Shown here one piece after another: positions 1-6,399 of a stretch of DNA of 9,554 bases. The DNA is from an uncultured Deferribacteraceae bacterium (GTDB lineage: Bacteria > Chrysiogenota > Deferribacteres > Deferribacterales > Mucispirillaceae). Position 1 is the stretch's first letter, and every line of letters begins with the position of its first letter. The stretch is from contig CAMQYB010000056.1 in the NCBI GenBank assembly GCA_947039055.1, positions 1 through 9,554 on the forward strand. The letters are read 5' to 3'. The translations under genes and the position numbers were made by a program. The notes below the pieces were generated by a model, which ran no database searches, was not told the DNA's origin, and worked only from the letters and a program-made list of their open reading frames with translations.

Positions 1-106
1 AAGATTATTTAACTATGCAAGATTATTTAACTATGCAAAATTATTTAACTATGCAAGATTATTTAACTATGCAAAATTATTTAACTATGTAAAATTATTT
101 AACTTA
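1..106. repeat. 18-bp tandem repeat (minisatellite), ~5.9 units
   Basis: Six head-to-tail copies of an 18-bp unit (AAGATTATTTAACTATGC) start at 1, 19, 37, 55, 73 and 91. The last is cut short at about 106 and may continue left of the window. The third base varies between G and A (G,G,A,G,A,A), so units 2+3 and 4+5 form a near-identical 36-bp higher-order repeat. Because 18 is a multiple of three, two plus-strand frames stay open through the array. One reads a repeating hexapeptide (RLFNYA/KLFNYA) from base 2 to a stop at 173-175; the other reads DYLTMQ/NYLTMQ and stops at 88-90. All three minus-strand frames are closed in every unit. It could be the tail of a gene entering from the left or a non-coding VNTR; the hexapeptide frame runs through the porin terminator, which argues against coding. 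Confidence 0.9.
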
Positions 107-118
107 TTTTACAATATT

Positions 119-154
119 AAAAAAGACAGACTTAAATTAATAAGCCTGCCTTTT
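119..154 (-). terminator. Intrinsic terminator of porin-like gene 1
   Basis: On the minus strand a 10-bp stem (arms 141-150 and 125-134, two G-U pairs, 6-nt loop) is followed by six T residues (119-124). It starts about 35 bases after the stop codon of gene 1. The run of T on the plus strand at 151-154 means it could also act weakly in the other direction. It is clearly related to the terminators after the other three paralogues. Confidence 0.85.
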
Positions 155-187
155 ATATTATATTTAATTATCTAAATATTTATTAAA

Positions 188-1435
188 TTAGAAACCAACT
201 CTTAACTGTGCACCAGCTATTAATGTTGCATTTGTTGCGCCAGTTTTTTCATTTGCTCCATAGTTTACATAGTAACCAACAGTTGGAACTACCATAAAGT
301 ATTTGTTGATGCTATATTTTAAAGCTACATATGCAGAGTATGAATTTAATATTCCTGTTGTTGCAAAAGCTTCATTATCTTTAGTAGAAGTAGATTGGAA
401 ACCACCACCTACTGTAGCATTTAAACTTTCTAAGACTTGATATCCAACAGATAAAGCAGCACCCCAAGTGTGTTTATCATTATAACCTTTCCAGATGTTA
501 CTTGTATCAGGATTAGCATCAGTTACTTTATCAAATTTAAGTGAGTTCGCATTAATAGCACTAGTACCCCATTTACCACCAACAAAATCACCGTTTAATG
601 AGTAAAATGCTGAAAGAACTGTTGAAATACCAATTACTTTATACTTTAATACGAAGCCAGTTGAAGCTGATTGAATCCACTCTCTCTGTGAACCTGCAAG
701 TAGAGTAGCATTACTTCCCTCAACATTTACGCCAGCATAGAAACCAAAAACCTTACCAGTAAGATTTCCAAAATTTAAGTTATACGCTAACTCAATAGCT
801 GGCATAATTTGATCTGCAATAGCCAAATCTAGTGTAACTGGAATGTTGCCAGCTGGAGTATGAATACTTCCTGAACCAACATTAATAAGATTGCCATTGT
901 TATCTCTCTGCTTCAATAAAAAACCATTGTAGTTTTGTAGTGCGATGAATGATAGATCTACATTAAACATAGATAATCTAACCATGTTTTGACGTCCAAC
1001 ACCCATTGTACCGAACCCTCTCATACCATTATCTGTGTCATATACGTTATCATACGCTAGGTATGTTTCTGTAGATGAATTAGTACGTCCAACTAAAACT
1101 TTTAGACCGTTGTCAAATTTATACCCAACAAATAACTGACGGAATACGCCTGCTGGAGTATTATCTGGTGAAAATTTTAATTCAGCTTTACTGAAAAAAT
1201 TACCAACTGAAAAATCTAGACCTAATCTTGAGTTACCTTGCATTAAGTATACTAGATCATTGTTTGATCCAGCTTGTGGAGTGTGACCGCTATTGTTAAC
1301 GTTTTTATAAACACCAAGTAAACGAACAGAACTGTAAAGACTAAGTTTTGTGTCGCCATCATCTACTACCGCAATTGCTGCATAAGATGGAACTGCTAAA
1401 GCTAGAACAAATAAAATTGCAAAAAATTTCTTCAT
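188..1435 (-). CDS. Porin-like outer-membrane beta-barrel protein, paralogue 1
   Basis: This encodes a 415-residue exported protein, probably a diffusion porin of the outer membrane. Residues 1-19 are a signal peptide (MKK, hydrophobic core, cleavage near SYA-A). The rest is rich in alternating strands with Gly, Tyr and Phe, has no cysteine, and ends LRVGF; a terminal Phe is the usual recognition mark for the BAM assembly machinery. The stretch FDNGLKVLVGR (108-118), followed by an acidic segment around 131-137 and GVGRQN, resembles the strand-loop-3 region of general trimeric porins. The start is the MKK methionine: it has a Shine-Dalgarno (GAGGAGA) five bases upstream, whereas an in-frame ATG 13 codons earlier has none and would spoil the signal peptide. 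It is closest to paralogue 2. Variable parts lie near 47-60, 166-202, 286-317 and 391-404, likely surface loops. Family and substrate are inferred, not proven. Confidence 0.88.
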   Translation of the reverse strand: MKKFFAILFVLALAVPSYAAIAVVDDGDTKLSLYSSVRLLGVYKNVNNSGHTPQAGSNNDLVYLMQGNSRLGLDFSVGNFFSKAELKFSPDNTPAGVFRQLFVGYKFDNGLKVLVGRTNSSTETYLAYDNVYDTDNGMRGFGTMGVGRQNMVRLSMFNVDLSFIALQNYNGFLLKQRDNNGNLINVGSGSIHTPAGNIPVTLDLAIADQIMPAIELAYNLNFGNLTGKVFGFYAGVNVEGSNATLLAGSQREWIQSASTGFVLKYKVIGISTVLSAFYSLNGDFVGGKWGTSAINANSLKFDKVTDANPDTSNIWKGYNDKHTWGAALSVGYQVLESLNATVGGGFQSTSTKDNEAFATTGILNSYSAYVALKYSINKYFMVVPTVGYYVNYGANEKTGATNATLIAGAQLRVGF

Positions 1436-1440
1436 ATTAT

Positions 1441-1447
1441 TCTCCTC
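1441..1447 (-). promoter_or_regulatory. Shine-Dalgarno fixing the start of porin gene 1
   Basis: GAGGAGA on the minus strand, five bases before the ATG at 1433-1435. It selects this start over the upstream in-frame ATG at 1472-1474. An eight-base T tract (1448-1455) directly precedes it. Confidence 0.85.
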
Positions 1448-1558
1448 AAAAAAAATATAAAATATGCCAATCATACAAAAGTGAAACTATTGCATAATCA
1501 ACATTTTGAAACTTAACCAATAACTTCAATTAATTCTTAAAACTTTCTCGAACATGAC

Positions 1559-1587
1559 ATTAAAATAAAACAGTATCAATATGTAAA
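1559..1587 (-). promoter_or_regulatory. Candidate sigma70 promoter of porin gene 1
   Basis: On the minus strand, TTTACA (1582-1587) and TTTAAT (1559-1564) are separated by exactly 17 bases; each differs from the consensus at one position. It would give a leader of about 115 bases. The region is so A+T-rich that chance matches are expected, and the same pair is not obvious before the other paralogues. Confidence 0.35.
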
Positions 1588-1708
1588 CTTCTGTTATTCA
1601 AAACACAATATCAGAATAATGTTATATTTAGATAACAAAGTTGTGTTAATTATGTAAACATAATACAACATTTAAGATAAATAGCAAAGAAAATATTGTA
1701 AAAAATGT

Positions 1709-1741
1709 AAAAAGGCAGATCTAAATTAATAAATCTGCCTT
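1709..1741 (-). terminator. Intrinsic terminator of porin-like gene 2
   Basis: On the minus strand GGCAGAT pairs with ATCTGCC (arms 1733-1739 and 1714-1720), extended by two A-T pairs, then a run of five T (1709-1713). It lies about 35 bases after the stop of gene 2. Compared with the gene 4 terminator, both sides of the stem have changed together, which keeps the pairing. Confidence 0.85.
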
Positions 1742-1775
1742 ATATATTATATCTAACTCTATTGAAAATCTTAAA

Positions 1776-2990
1776 TTAGAAACCTACTCTAAACTGTGCT
1801 CCTGCTATTAACGTAGCACGAGTTTTAATTAGTCCACTAGTTGGAGTAAAATCACCGTCACTAACATCACTTACATAGTAACCAACTGTTGGTACTATTG
1901 AAAAATATTCATTTATTGAATATTTAAGAGCAACATAAGCTGAATATGAATTTAACAATCCTGTATCTGCGTAACCACTATTATCTGTAGCAGACATAGA
2001 TTGAAAACCACCACCTACTGTAACATCTAGTGACTCCATTATTTTATATCCAACAGATAGTGCAGTACCCCATGTATGCGTATCGTTATAACCTTCCCAT
2101 TCGCCATTCTTATTGAATTTAGATGAATTGTTCGGAACAGCTTCTTGACTACTACCCCATCTAACTGCACCAACGTAATCACCGTTTAATGCATAGAATG
2201 CTGAAAGAACTGTCGTAATACCAACAACATCATACTGTAATACAAACCCTGTTGATGCTGATTGTATCCACTCTCTTTCAACACCAATCTTAGTCGTACC
2301 CTCAATAGTTATGCCTGAATAGAAACCAAATATTTTACCTGTTAATCCACCAAAATTTAAATTATATGCGATTTCAACAGCTGGCATAATATCATCTGCT
2401 ATACCTAATTTGCTAACAGAATTGCTTGTACCATTACCACCAGTAATCTTACCTGAACCACCATTTGCAAAGTAGCTCTTACTATCGTTACTTAGTGCTA
2501 TAAATGATAGATCTACATTAAACATAGATAATCTAAGCATATTCTGACGACCAACACCCATTGTTCCGTATCCATGTAACCCATCATCAAGCTCAAATAC
2601 GTTATCGTACCATAGATCTGTCTCTGAAGTTGTGTAGTTACGTCCAACCATAACTGTTAATCCATTATCAAACTTATAGCTTGAGTATAGTAAACGAAAC
2701 ACACCTGCTAGTTCATTATCTGCAGAAAATTTTAACTCTGCTACAGTAGAAAAATTACCTACTGCAAAATCTAAACCAAGTCTTGAGTTACCTTGTACTG
2801 AATAAACTAGATCACTATTTGATCCAACTTGTGGAGCAGATCCATTTGTATTGACGTTTTGATACAAACCTAGTAAACGGATAGAACTGTAAAGACTAAG
2901 TTTTGTATCCCCATTATCAACTACAGCAATCGCTGCAAATGATGGAACTGATAAAGCTAGGACAAACAAAATTACTAGAAATTTTTTCAT
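1776..2990 (-). CDS. Porin-like outer-membrane beta-barrel protein, paralogue 2
   Basis: A 404-residue exported barrel protein closest to paralogue 1, with which it shares AAIAVVD after the signal peptide, GDTKLSLYSS, REWIQSASTGFVL and the RVGF end. Signal peptide 1-19, cleavage near SFA-A. The acidic segment at 131-136 reads VFELDD. The main differences from paralogue 1 are a Gly/Asn/Ser-rich stretch around 166-196, a shortened segment near 231-238, another near 278-300, and a longer, acid-rich insertion near 373-390 just before the last strand; these are likely external loops. The start is the MKK methionine, backed by GGGGAGAG at 2995-3002; the frame extends 22 codons upstream to another ATG, but that extension contains two adjacent Cys and has no export signal. 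It has its own terminator. A 34-base block (2503-2536) is identical to paralogue 1 (948-981). Confidence 0.88.
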   Translation of the reverse strand: MKKFLVILFVLALSVPSFAAIAVVDNGDTKLSLYSSIRLLGLYQNVNTNGSAPQVGSNSDLVYSVQGNSRLGLDFAVGNFSTVAELKFSADNELAGVFRLLYSSYKFDNGLTVMVGRNYTTSETDLWYDNVFELDDGLHGYGTMGVGRQNMLRLSMFNVDLSFIALSNDSKSYFANGGSGKITGGNGTSNSVSKLGIADDIMPAVEIAYNLNFGGLTGKIFGFYSGITIEGTTKIGVEREWIQSASTGFVLQYDVVGITTVLSAFYALNGDYVGAVRWGSSQEAVPNNSSKFNKNGEWEGYNDTHTWGTALSVGYKIMESLDVTVGGGFQSMSATDNSGYADTGLLNSYSAYVALKYSINEYFSIVPTVGYYVSDVSDGDFTPTSGLIKTRATLIAGAQFRVGF

Positions 2991-2994
2991 ATTA

Positions 2995-3002
2995 CTCTCC
3001 CC
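2995..3002 (-). promoter_or_regulatory. Shine-Dalgarno fixing the start of porin gene 2
   Basis: GGGGAGAG on the minus strand, four bases before the ATG at 2988-2990. It rules out the upstream in-frame ATGs at 3054-3056 and 3045-3047. A T5 tract (3003-3007) precedes it, shorter than in the other paralogues. Confidence 0.85.
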
Positions 3003-3269
3003 AAAAATATAAAATATGTTAAATGTACAACAATAAAAACTCTGCATAAATAACATTTAAAAACTTTGTAAAACTGCTAGAGCAACTCCTCAAACTATAT
3101 AAAATAACAAATAGATAATAACTCATTTAACTGCAAATCTATAAGCACCACTCCAATTCTTCAATCATAATAAATTATAACAATATTATATTAATACCAC
3201 AATCATCGTATTATTATAAACACATCTAATTATAGTACAATATTTATATCACTTTGAAAAGAAAATATT

Positions 3270-3304
3270 AAAAAAAAGACAGACCTAAATGATTAAGTCT
3301 GCCT
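3270..3304 (-). terminator. Intrinsic terminator of porin-like gene 3
   Basis: On the minus strand an 11-bp stem (arms 3293-3303 and 3278-3288, two G-U pairs, 4-nt loop) is followed by eight T (3270-3277). It lies about 35 bases after the stop of gene 3. Confidence 0.87.
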
Positions 3305-3339
3305 TATTATTTTATAAAATTCTCTTCTTTATTCTTATA

Positions 3340-4557
3340 TTAAAAAGAGACTCTTAACTGTGCTCCTGCGACTATTGTACCATGAAGATACGGATCAACA
3401 TCATTTGTACCGTAGTTAACATAGTAACCAACTGTTGGAACGATTGTGAAATAATTGTTTATAGTATATCTAAAAGCAAGATATGCTGAGTAAGAATTTA
3501 ATAATCCATATTTCGCAAACGCTGCATTATCTGTTGTTGATATAGATTGAAATCCACCACCTATTGTAACATCTAAAGTATCTAGAATATCATATCCAAC
3601 TGATAGTGCTGTACCCCATGAATGGATATCATTATATCCTTCCCATGTATCCTTACCACTGTTACCAGTTGCTTTTTCAAATTTAAGTGTATTCTCAGGA
3701 GTCGCATCTGCACCCCATCTAACAGCACCGATATAGTTACCATTCAATGCATAGAATGCTGTAAACACAGTCTTAACTTTTGAAGCGTAATATTGTAACG
3801 CCAGTCCTGTGGCTGCAACATTTAACCACTCTCTTTGTGTGCCTGCAAGAGATGTACTACTACCCTCAACACTTACTCCTGAGTAGTAACCAAAAACTTT
3901 ACCAGTTAGTCCACCGAACTTTAAATTATATGCTAACTCTATTGATGGCATAACTTCATCTGCTATTTTCAAATTAACATCAATTGGTGTCGTACTACCT
4001 GGAAGATATCCTGTACCTGTACCATCTAATAGAAACGCATTTTTATGTAATGCTCTTGTTGCGATAAAAGCTAAGTCGATATTCATCATAGATAGTTTAA
4101 GCATATTCTGACGACCAAGACCCATTGTTCCATATCCTTTAAGTCCGTCATCATCGTCAAACAGATTGTCATACCATAAATATGTTTCTGTAGCTGTGTT
4201 ATCACGTCCAACCTGAACTTTCAAACCGTTATCAAACTTGTAACCTATATAAAGTTTACGAAACACACCACTCTCTGCATTATTATCCTCTGTAAATCTA
4301 AACTCTGCTTTACTATAAAGATTGCCTACAGAGAAGTTGAACCCTATATTTGAATGTCCTTGTATTGCATAATAAAGATCATTATGGGCTAACGTCTGTT
4401 CAGTCACTCCATTAGTGTTAACATTTTGATATAGACCTACCAAAAGAACTGTACCGTACAAACTAAATTTAGTATCTCCTTCATCTAGTAACGTAACTGC
4501 TGAATACGATGGCGTAGCTAGAGCCAAAACAAATAAAATTGCTAAAACTTTCTTCAT
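3340..4557 (-). CDS. Porin-like outer-membrane beta-barrel protein, paralogue 3
   Basis: A 405-residue exported barrel protein forming a pair with paralogue 4 (shared LLDxGDT start, GHSNIG at 67-72, AEFRFT, GFQSISTTDN and the LRVSF end). The signal peptide covers about 1-19 or 1-20; the cleavage site is less clear than in 1 and 2 (PSYSA). The putative loop-3 segment carries four consecutive Asp (134-137) before GLKGYGTMG, the most acidic of the four and suggestive of a cation-preferring constriction or a metal site; this is inference. Variable parts lie near 51-58, 167-196, 231-240, 282-304 and 382-393. The start at MKK is backed by GGGGAG six bases upstream; an in-frame ATG 22 codons earlier lacks a ribosome site. 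It has its own terminator and the clearest promoter of the array. Confidence 0.88.
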   Translation of the reverse strand: MKKVLAILFVLALATPSYSAVTLLDEGDTKFSLYGTVLLVGLYQNVNTNGVTEQTLAHNDLYYAIQGHSNIGFNFSVGNLYSKAEFRFTEDNNAESGVFRKLYIGYKFDNGLKVQVGRDNTATETYLWYDNLFDDDDGLKGYGTMGLGRQNMLKLSMMNIDLAFIATRALHKNAFLLDGTGTGYLPGSTTPIDVNLKIADEVMPSIELAYNLKFGGLTGKVFGYYSGVSVEGSSTSLAGTQREWLNVAATGLALQYYASKVKTVFTAFYALNGNYIGAVRWGADATPENTLKFEKATGNSGKDTWEGYNDIHSWGTALSVGYDILDTLDVTIGGGFQSISTTDNAAFAKYGLLNSYSAYLAFRYTINNYFTIVPTVGYYVNYGTNDVDPYLHGTIVAGAQLRVSF

Positions 4558-4563
4558 ATTATT

Positions 4564-4569
4564 CTCCCC
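4564..4569 (-). promoter_or_regulatory. Shine-Dalgarno fixing the start of porin gene 3
   Basis: GGGGAG on the minus strand, six bases before the ATG at 4555-4557, preceded by a T7 tract (4570-4576). It selects this start over the upstream in-frame ATG at 4621-4623. Confidence 0.85.
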
Positions 4570-4641
4570 AAAAAAATAATAAATTTTTATCACTGAAATA
4601 TAACCGTAATGTAATACAGTCATAATTCATATCTCATTAAA

Positions 4642-4669
4642 TATATAGCAATAATAATAAATAAGTCAA
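4642..4669 (-). promoter_or_regulatory. Candidate sigma70 promoter of porin gene 3
   Basis: On the minus strand TTGACT (4664-4669) is 16 bases from TATATA (4642-4647), which is preceded by TGC, an extended -10 element; TATATT two bases on, with an 18-base spacer, is an alternative. The start site would fall near 4635, giving a leader of about 77 bases. It is the best promoter match in the window. Confidence 0.5.
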
Positions 4670-4714
4670 TATATACATAAATCACATAGATTTTTTTTCT
4701 ACTATAAATTACAT

Positions 4715-4750
4715 AAAAAGACAGGTCTAATTAATTAAACCTGTCTTTTT
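4715..4750. terminator. Bidirectional intrinsic terminator of porin-like gene 4
   Basis: Five A, GACAGGT (4720-4726), a loop, ACCTGTC (4739-4745) and five T form a perfect 12-bp stem including the A/T tracts, so it can end transcription on either strand. It follows the stop of gene 4 by about 32 bases on the minus strand. Confidence 0.87.
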
Positions 4751-4782
4751 GGAAATATATAAATTAACTTAAATACTCTAAA

Positions 4783-5991
4783 TTAAAATGATACTCTTAA
4801 CTGTACTCCTGCTAATATAGCAGCACGATTATAAGGAATTTCCTTATTTGTAGCGTAGTTAACATAGTAACCAACTGTTGGAATTATTGTGAAATATTTA
4901 TTTATTGCATATCTAAAAGCTATATATGCAGAGTAAGAATTTAATAATCCATACTCAGCAAATGCTTCATTATCTGTTGTTGATATAGATTGAAATCCAC
5001 CACCTACTGTAACATCTAAAGTATCTAAAATATCATAACCAATAGACAGTGCTGAACCCCATGAATTTATATCGTTATATCCGTTCCATATATCAATACC
5101 GTTATCACCAGTTCCTTTATCAAATTTAAGCGAATTGTTAGGAGTAGCACCTGCACCCCATCTAACTGCACCTATAAGATTACCGTTTAACGCATAGAAG
5201 GCTGAAAATACAGTTGTAACTCCTAATGCTTTATAACGTAAAACTAAACCTGCAGCTGCTGCATCTACCCACTCTCTTTGTGAGCCACCAAGAGAACTAC
5301 TTTTTCCTTCAATATTTACTCCAGAGTAAAAACCGAAAACTTTACCAGTAAGTCCTCCAAAATTTAAACCATACACGATCTCTATAGCTGGCATAACTTC
5401 ATCTGCTATCGCTAATTCAACATCTATCACAGTAGGAGAATTAGGAAGATGACCCGTACCATTTCCACCTAAAATAAACTTACTTTTGTCTAATGCTAAA
5501 AATGACAAGTCAACGTTGAACATAGATAGTCTAATCATATTAGAACGATCAACTCCCATCGTACCATACCCTCTTAAGCCATCATCGCCATCAAAAATAT
5601 TATCGTACCAGTGGAATGTCTCTGTTGATGAATTTGTACGTCCAACTAAAACTTTCAAACCGTTATCAAATTTATACCCTGCATAAAGATGACGGAAAAC
5701 TCCAGCATTCGGATTATTATCTGCTGTGAACCTAAACTCTGCTTTACTGAAAAAACCACCTACTGAAAAGTCTAGACCGATATTTGAGTGACCTAGAAAA
5801 TCATAAACAAAATCATTATTCTGCCCTACCTGTGGTGTCGAACCATTAATGTTAACGTTCTGATACGCACCTAGTAAAAGGAAAAAGCCGTAAATACTAA
5901 GTTGTGTATCTCCTTTATCAAGTAGCTTGACTGCTGAATATGATGGGACGGCTAAAACAAGAACAAATAAAATTACTAATAACTTCTTCAT
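4783..5991 (-). CDS. Porin-like outer-membrane beta-barrel protein, paralogue 4
   Basis: A 402-residue exported barrel protein, first of the array in the direction of transcription and partner of paralogue 3. Signal peptide about 1-19 (PSYSA). Barrel features match the family: no Cys, KFDNGLKVLVGR at 107-118, acidic FDGDDG at 133-138, terminal LRVSF. It departs from the others at 145-150, where the shared GVGRQN reads GVDRSN, so a Gly and a Gln otherwise invariant in the array are changed. The stretch GLKVLVGRTNSSTET (111-125) equals paralogue 1 rather than its sister paralogue 3, hinting at mosaicism or retained ancestry. Variable parts lie near 167-192, 229-238, 279-302 and 379-389. The MKK start is the first ATG, with GGGGAGAG at 5998-6005. 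Function as a general porin is inferred from architecture. Confidence 0.88.
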   Translation of the reverse strand: MKKLLVILFVLVLAVPSYSAVKLLDKGDTQLSIYGFFLLLGAYQNVNINGSTPQVGQNNDFVYDFLGHSNIGLDFSVGGFFSKAEFRFTADNNPNAGVFRHLYAGYKFDNGLKVLVGRTNSSTETFHWYDNIFDGDDGLRGYGTMGVDRSNMIRLSMFNVDLSFLALDKSKFILGGNGTGHLPNSPTVIDVELAIADEVMPAIEIVYGLNFGGLTGKVFGFYSGVNIEGKSSSLGGSQREWVDAAAAGLVLRYKALGVTTVFSAFYALNGNLIGAVRWGAGATPNNSLKFDKGTGDNGIDIWNGYNDINSWGSALSIGYDILDTLDVTVGGGFQSISTTDNEAFAEYGLLNSYSAYIAFRYAINKYFTIIPTVGYYVNYATNKEIPYNRAAILAGVQLRVSF

Positions 5992-5997
5992 ATTATT

Positions 5998-6039
5998 CTC
6001 TCCCCAAAAAAAAATAATCTATGCTATATAGTCAGCATA
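5998..6039 (-). promoter_or_regulatory. Leader of porin gene 4: stem-loop, T9 tract and Shine-Dalgarno
   Basis: On the minus strand a hairpin TATGCT-8 nt-AGCATA (6020-6039) is followed by a T9 tract (6006-6014) and GGGGAGAG (5998-6005), six bases before the ATG. The TATGC half is also present at the same place before genes 1 and 2. The TATATA inside the loop could instead be a -10 element with TTTTAC 16 bases upstream, giving a very short leader. Confidence 0.5.
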
Positions 6040-6175
6040 AAACATTGTAAAATTAATATTTATAAACTTAAAAAATCACTCTATACAAAATATAACTCTC
6101 TAAGTATCTAGCTATATTCAAATAATCAGATATTTAGATACAGTTAATTATATTACGACTATCTTTCTATAATAC

Positions 6176-6204
6176 GATATAACTAAATATTATCATATTA
6201 TCAA
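6176..6204 (-). promoter_or_regulatory. Weak candidate promoter upstream of porin gene 4
   Basis: On the minus strand TTGATA (6199-6204) and TATATC (6176-6181) are 17 bases apart. It would imply a leader of about 180 bases. Chance occurrence is plausible in such A+T-rich DNA, and a site nearer the gene is also possible. Confidence 0.25.
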
Positions 6205-6210
6205 GATGAT

Positions 6211-6399
6211 CTATTTAACATGATCTGGATTTGAGTAGTGTAAAGTTGTGATAGGTAAATACCTTGAAAGTGATTTTAGCAATATTGCAAAAATTACTGT
6301 GTGGAGAGTAACACAATAAAATAGATATGACAACGTTTTTTTATTAAGTAATATAAAAAACAGTAAACTATTTAACCTTTTATTATAACTACGATTACT
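6211..6399 (-). other. ATG-less open frame, 62 codons, possible relic
   Basis: A minus-strand frame runs without a stop for 62 codons and ends TAG at 6211-6213, overlapping the stop of the upstream gene. Its product would be hydrophobic in the middle (LLFFILL, then TVIFAILLKSLSRYL) and end SNPDHVK. It contains no ATG; the only alternative starts (a CTG and a TTG at 6331-6333) lack a ribosome site. A frame this long is unusual in DNA this A+T-rich, so it may be a gene relic or the antisense of a structured plus-strand element. It may also be chance. Confidence 0.2.

Larger units (their letters stand above)
1436..1775. other. Intergenic spacer between porin genes 1 and 2
   Basis: These 340 bases hold, on the minus strand, the terminator of gene 2 (1709-1741), a small dyad ATTATG-TAAA-CATAAT (1649-1664), the candidate promoter and the leader of gene 1. 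I see no coding frame. The stretch TATCTAAATAT and its surroundings also occur upstream of paralogue 4, so the duplicated unit includes the upstream region. Confidence 0.6.
2991..3339. other. Intergenic spacer between porin genes 2 and 3
   Basis: These 349 bases contain the gene 3 terminator at 3270-3304 and, nearer gene 2, a leader resembling that of gene 1 (ATGTT, then TTATGCA, then CATATTTTATATTTTT before the Shine-Dalgarno). I could not pick one convincing promoter; several weak minus-strand hexamer pairs exist. There is no coding frame of note. Confidence 0.55.
5992..6394. other. 403-base spacer between porin gene 4 and the exported repeat protein
   Basis: The part near gene 4 (5992-6200) resembles the upstream region of gene 1 and holds the leader and candidate promoter. 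The part at about 6220-6310 differs: on the plus strand it is clearly G-rich, whereas elsewhere in the window C exceeds G on that strand. It contains short palindromes AGGTAAATACCT (6253-6264) and GCAATATTGC (6279-6288). I see no convincing terminator for the 6395-8011 gene and no ATG-started gene. Confidence 0.55.

Noticed and set aside
1..106. CRISPR array
   Set aside because: Units are contiguous 18-mers without unique spacers and no cas genes are present.
2991..3339. A defined promoter for porin gene 2
   Set aside because: Several minus-strand hexamer pairs fit loosely and none stands out in the A+T-rich background.
1436..4623. Longer N-termini for porin-like genes 1, 2 and 3 from upstream in-frame ATGs
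   Set aside because: The upstream ATGs lack ribosome sites, while strong GGAG sites directly precede the MKK starts, which begin clean signal peptides as in gene 4.
5486..5686. Plus-strand open frame of 66 codons
   Set aside because: It lies wholly antisense to porin gene 4, has no ribosome site and mirrors conserved barrel codons.
6301..6342. Terminator for a plus-strand RNA ending in the T7 run at 6336-6342
   Set aside because: The nearest stem (TGTGT/ACACA) is short and about 20 bases before the T run, so it does not form an intrinsic terminator.
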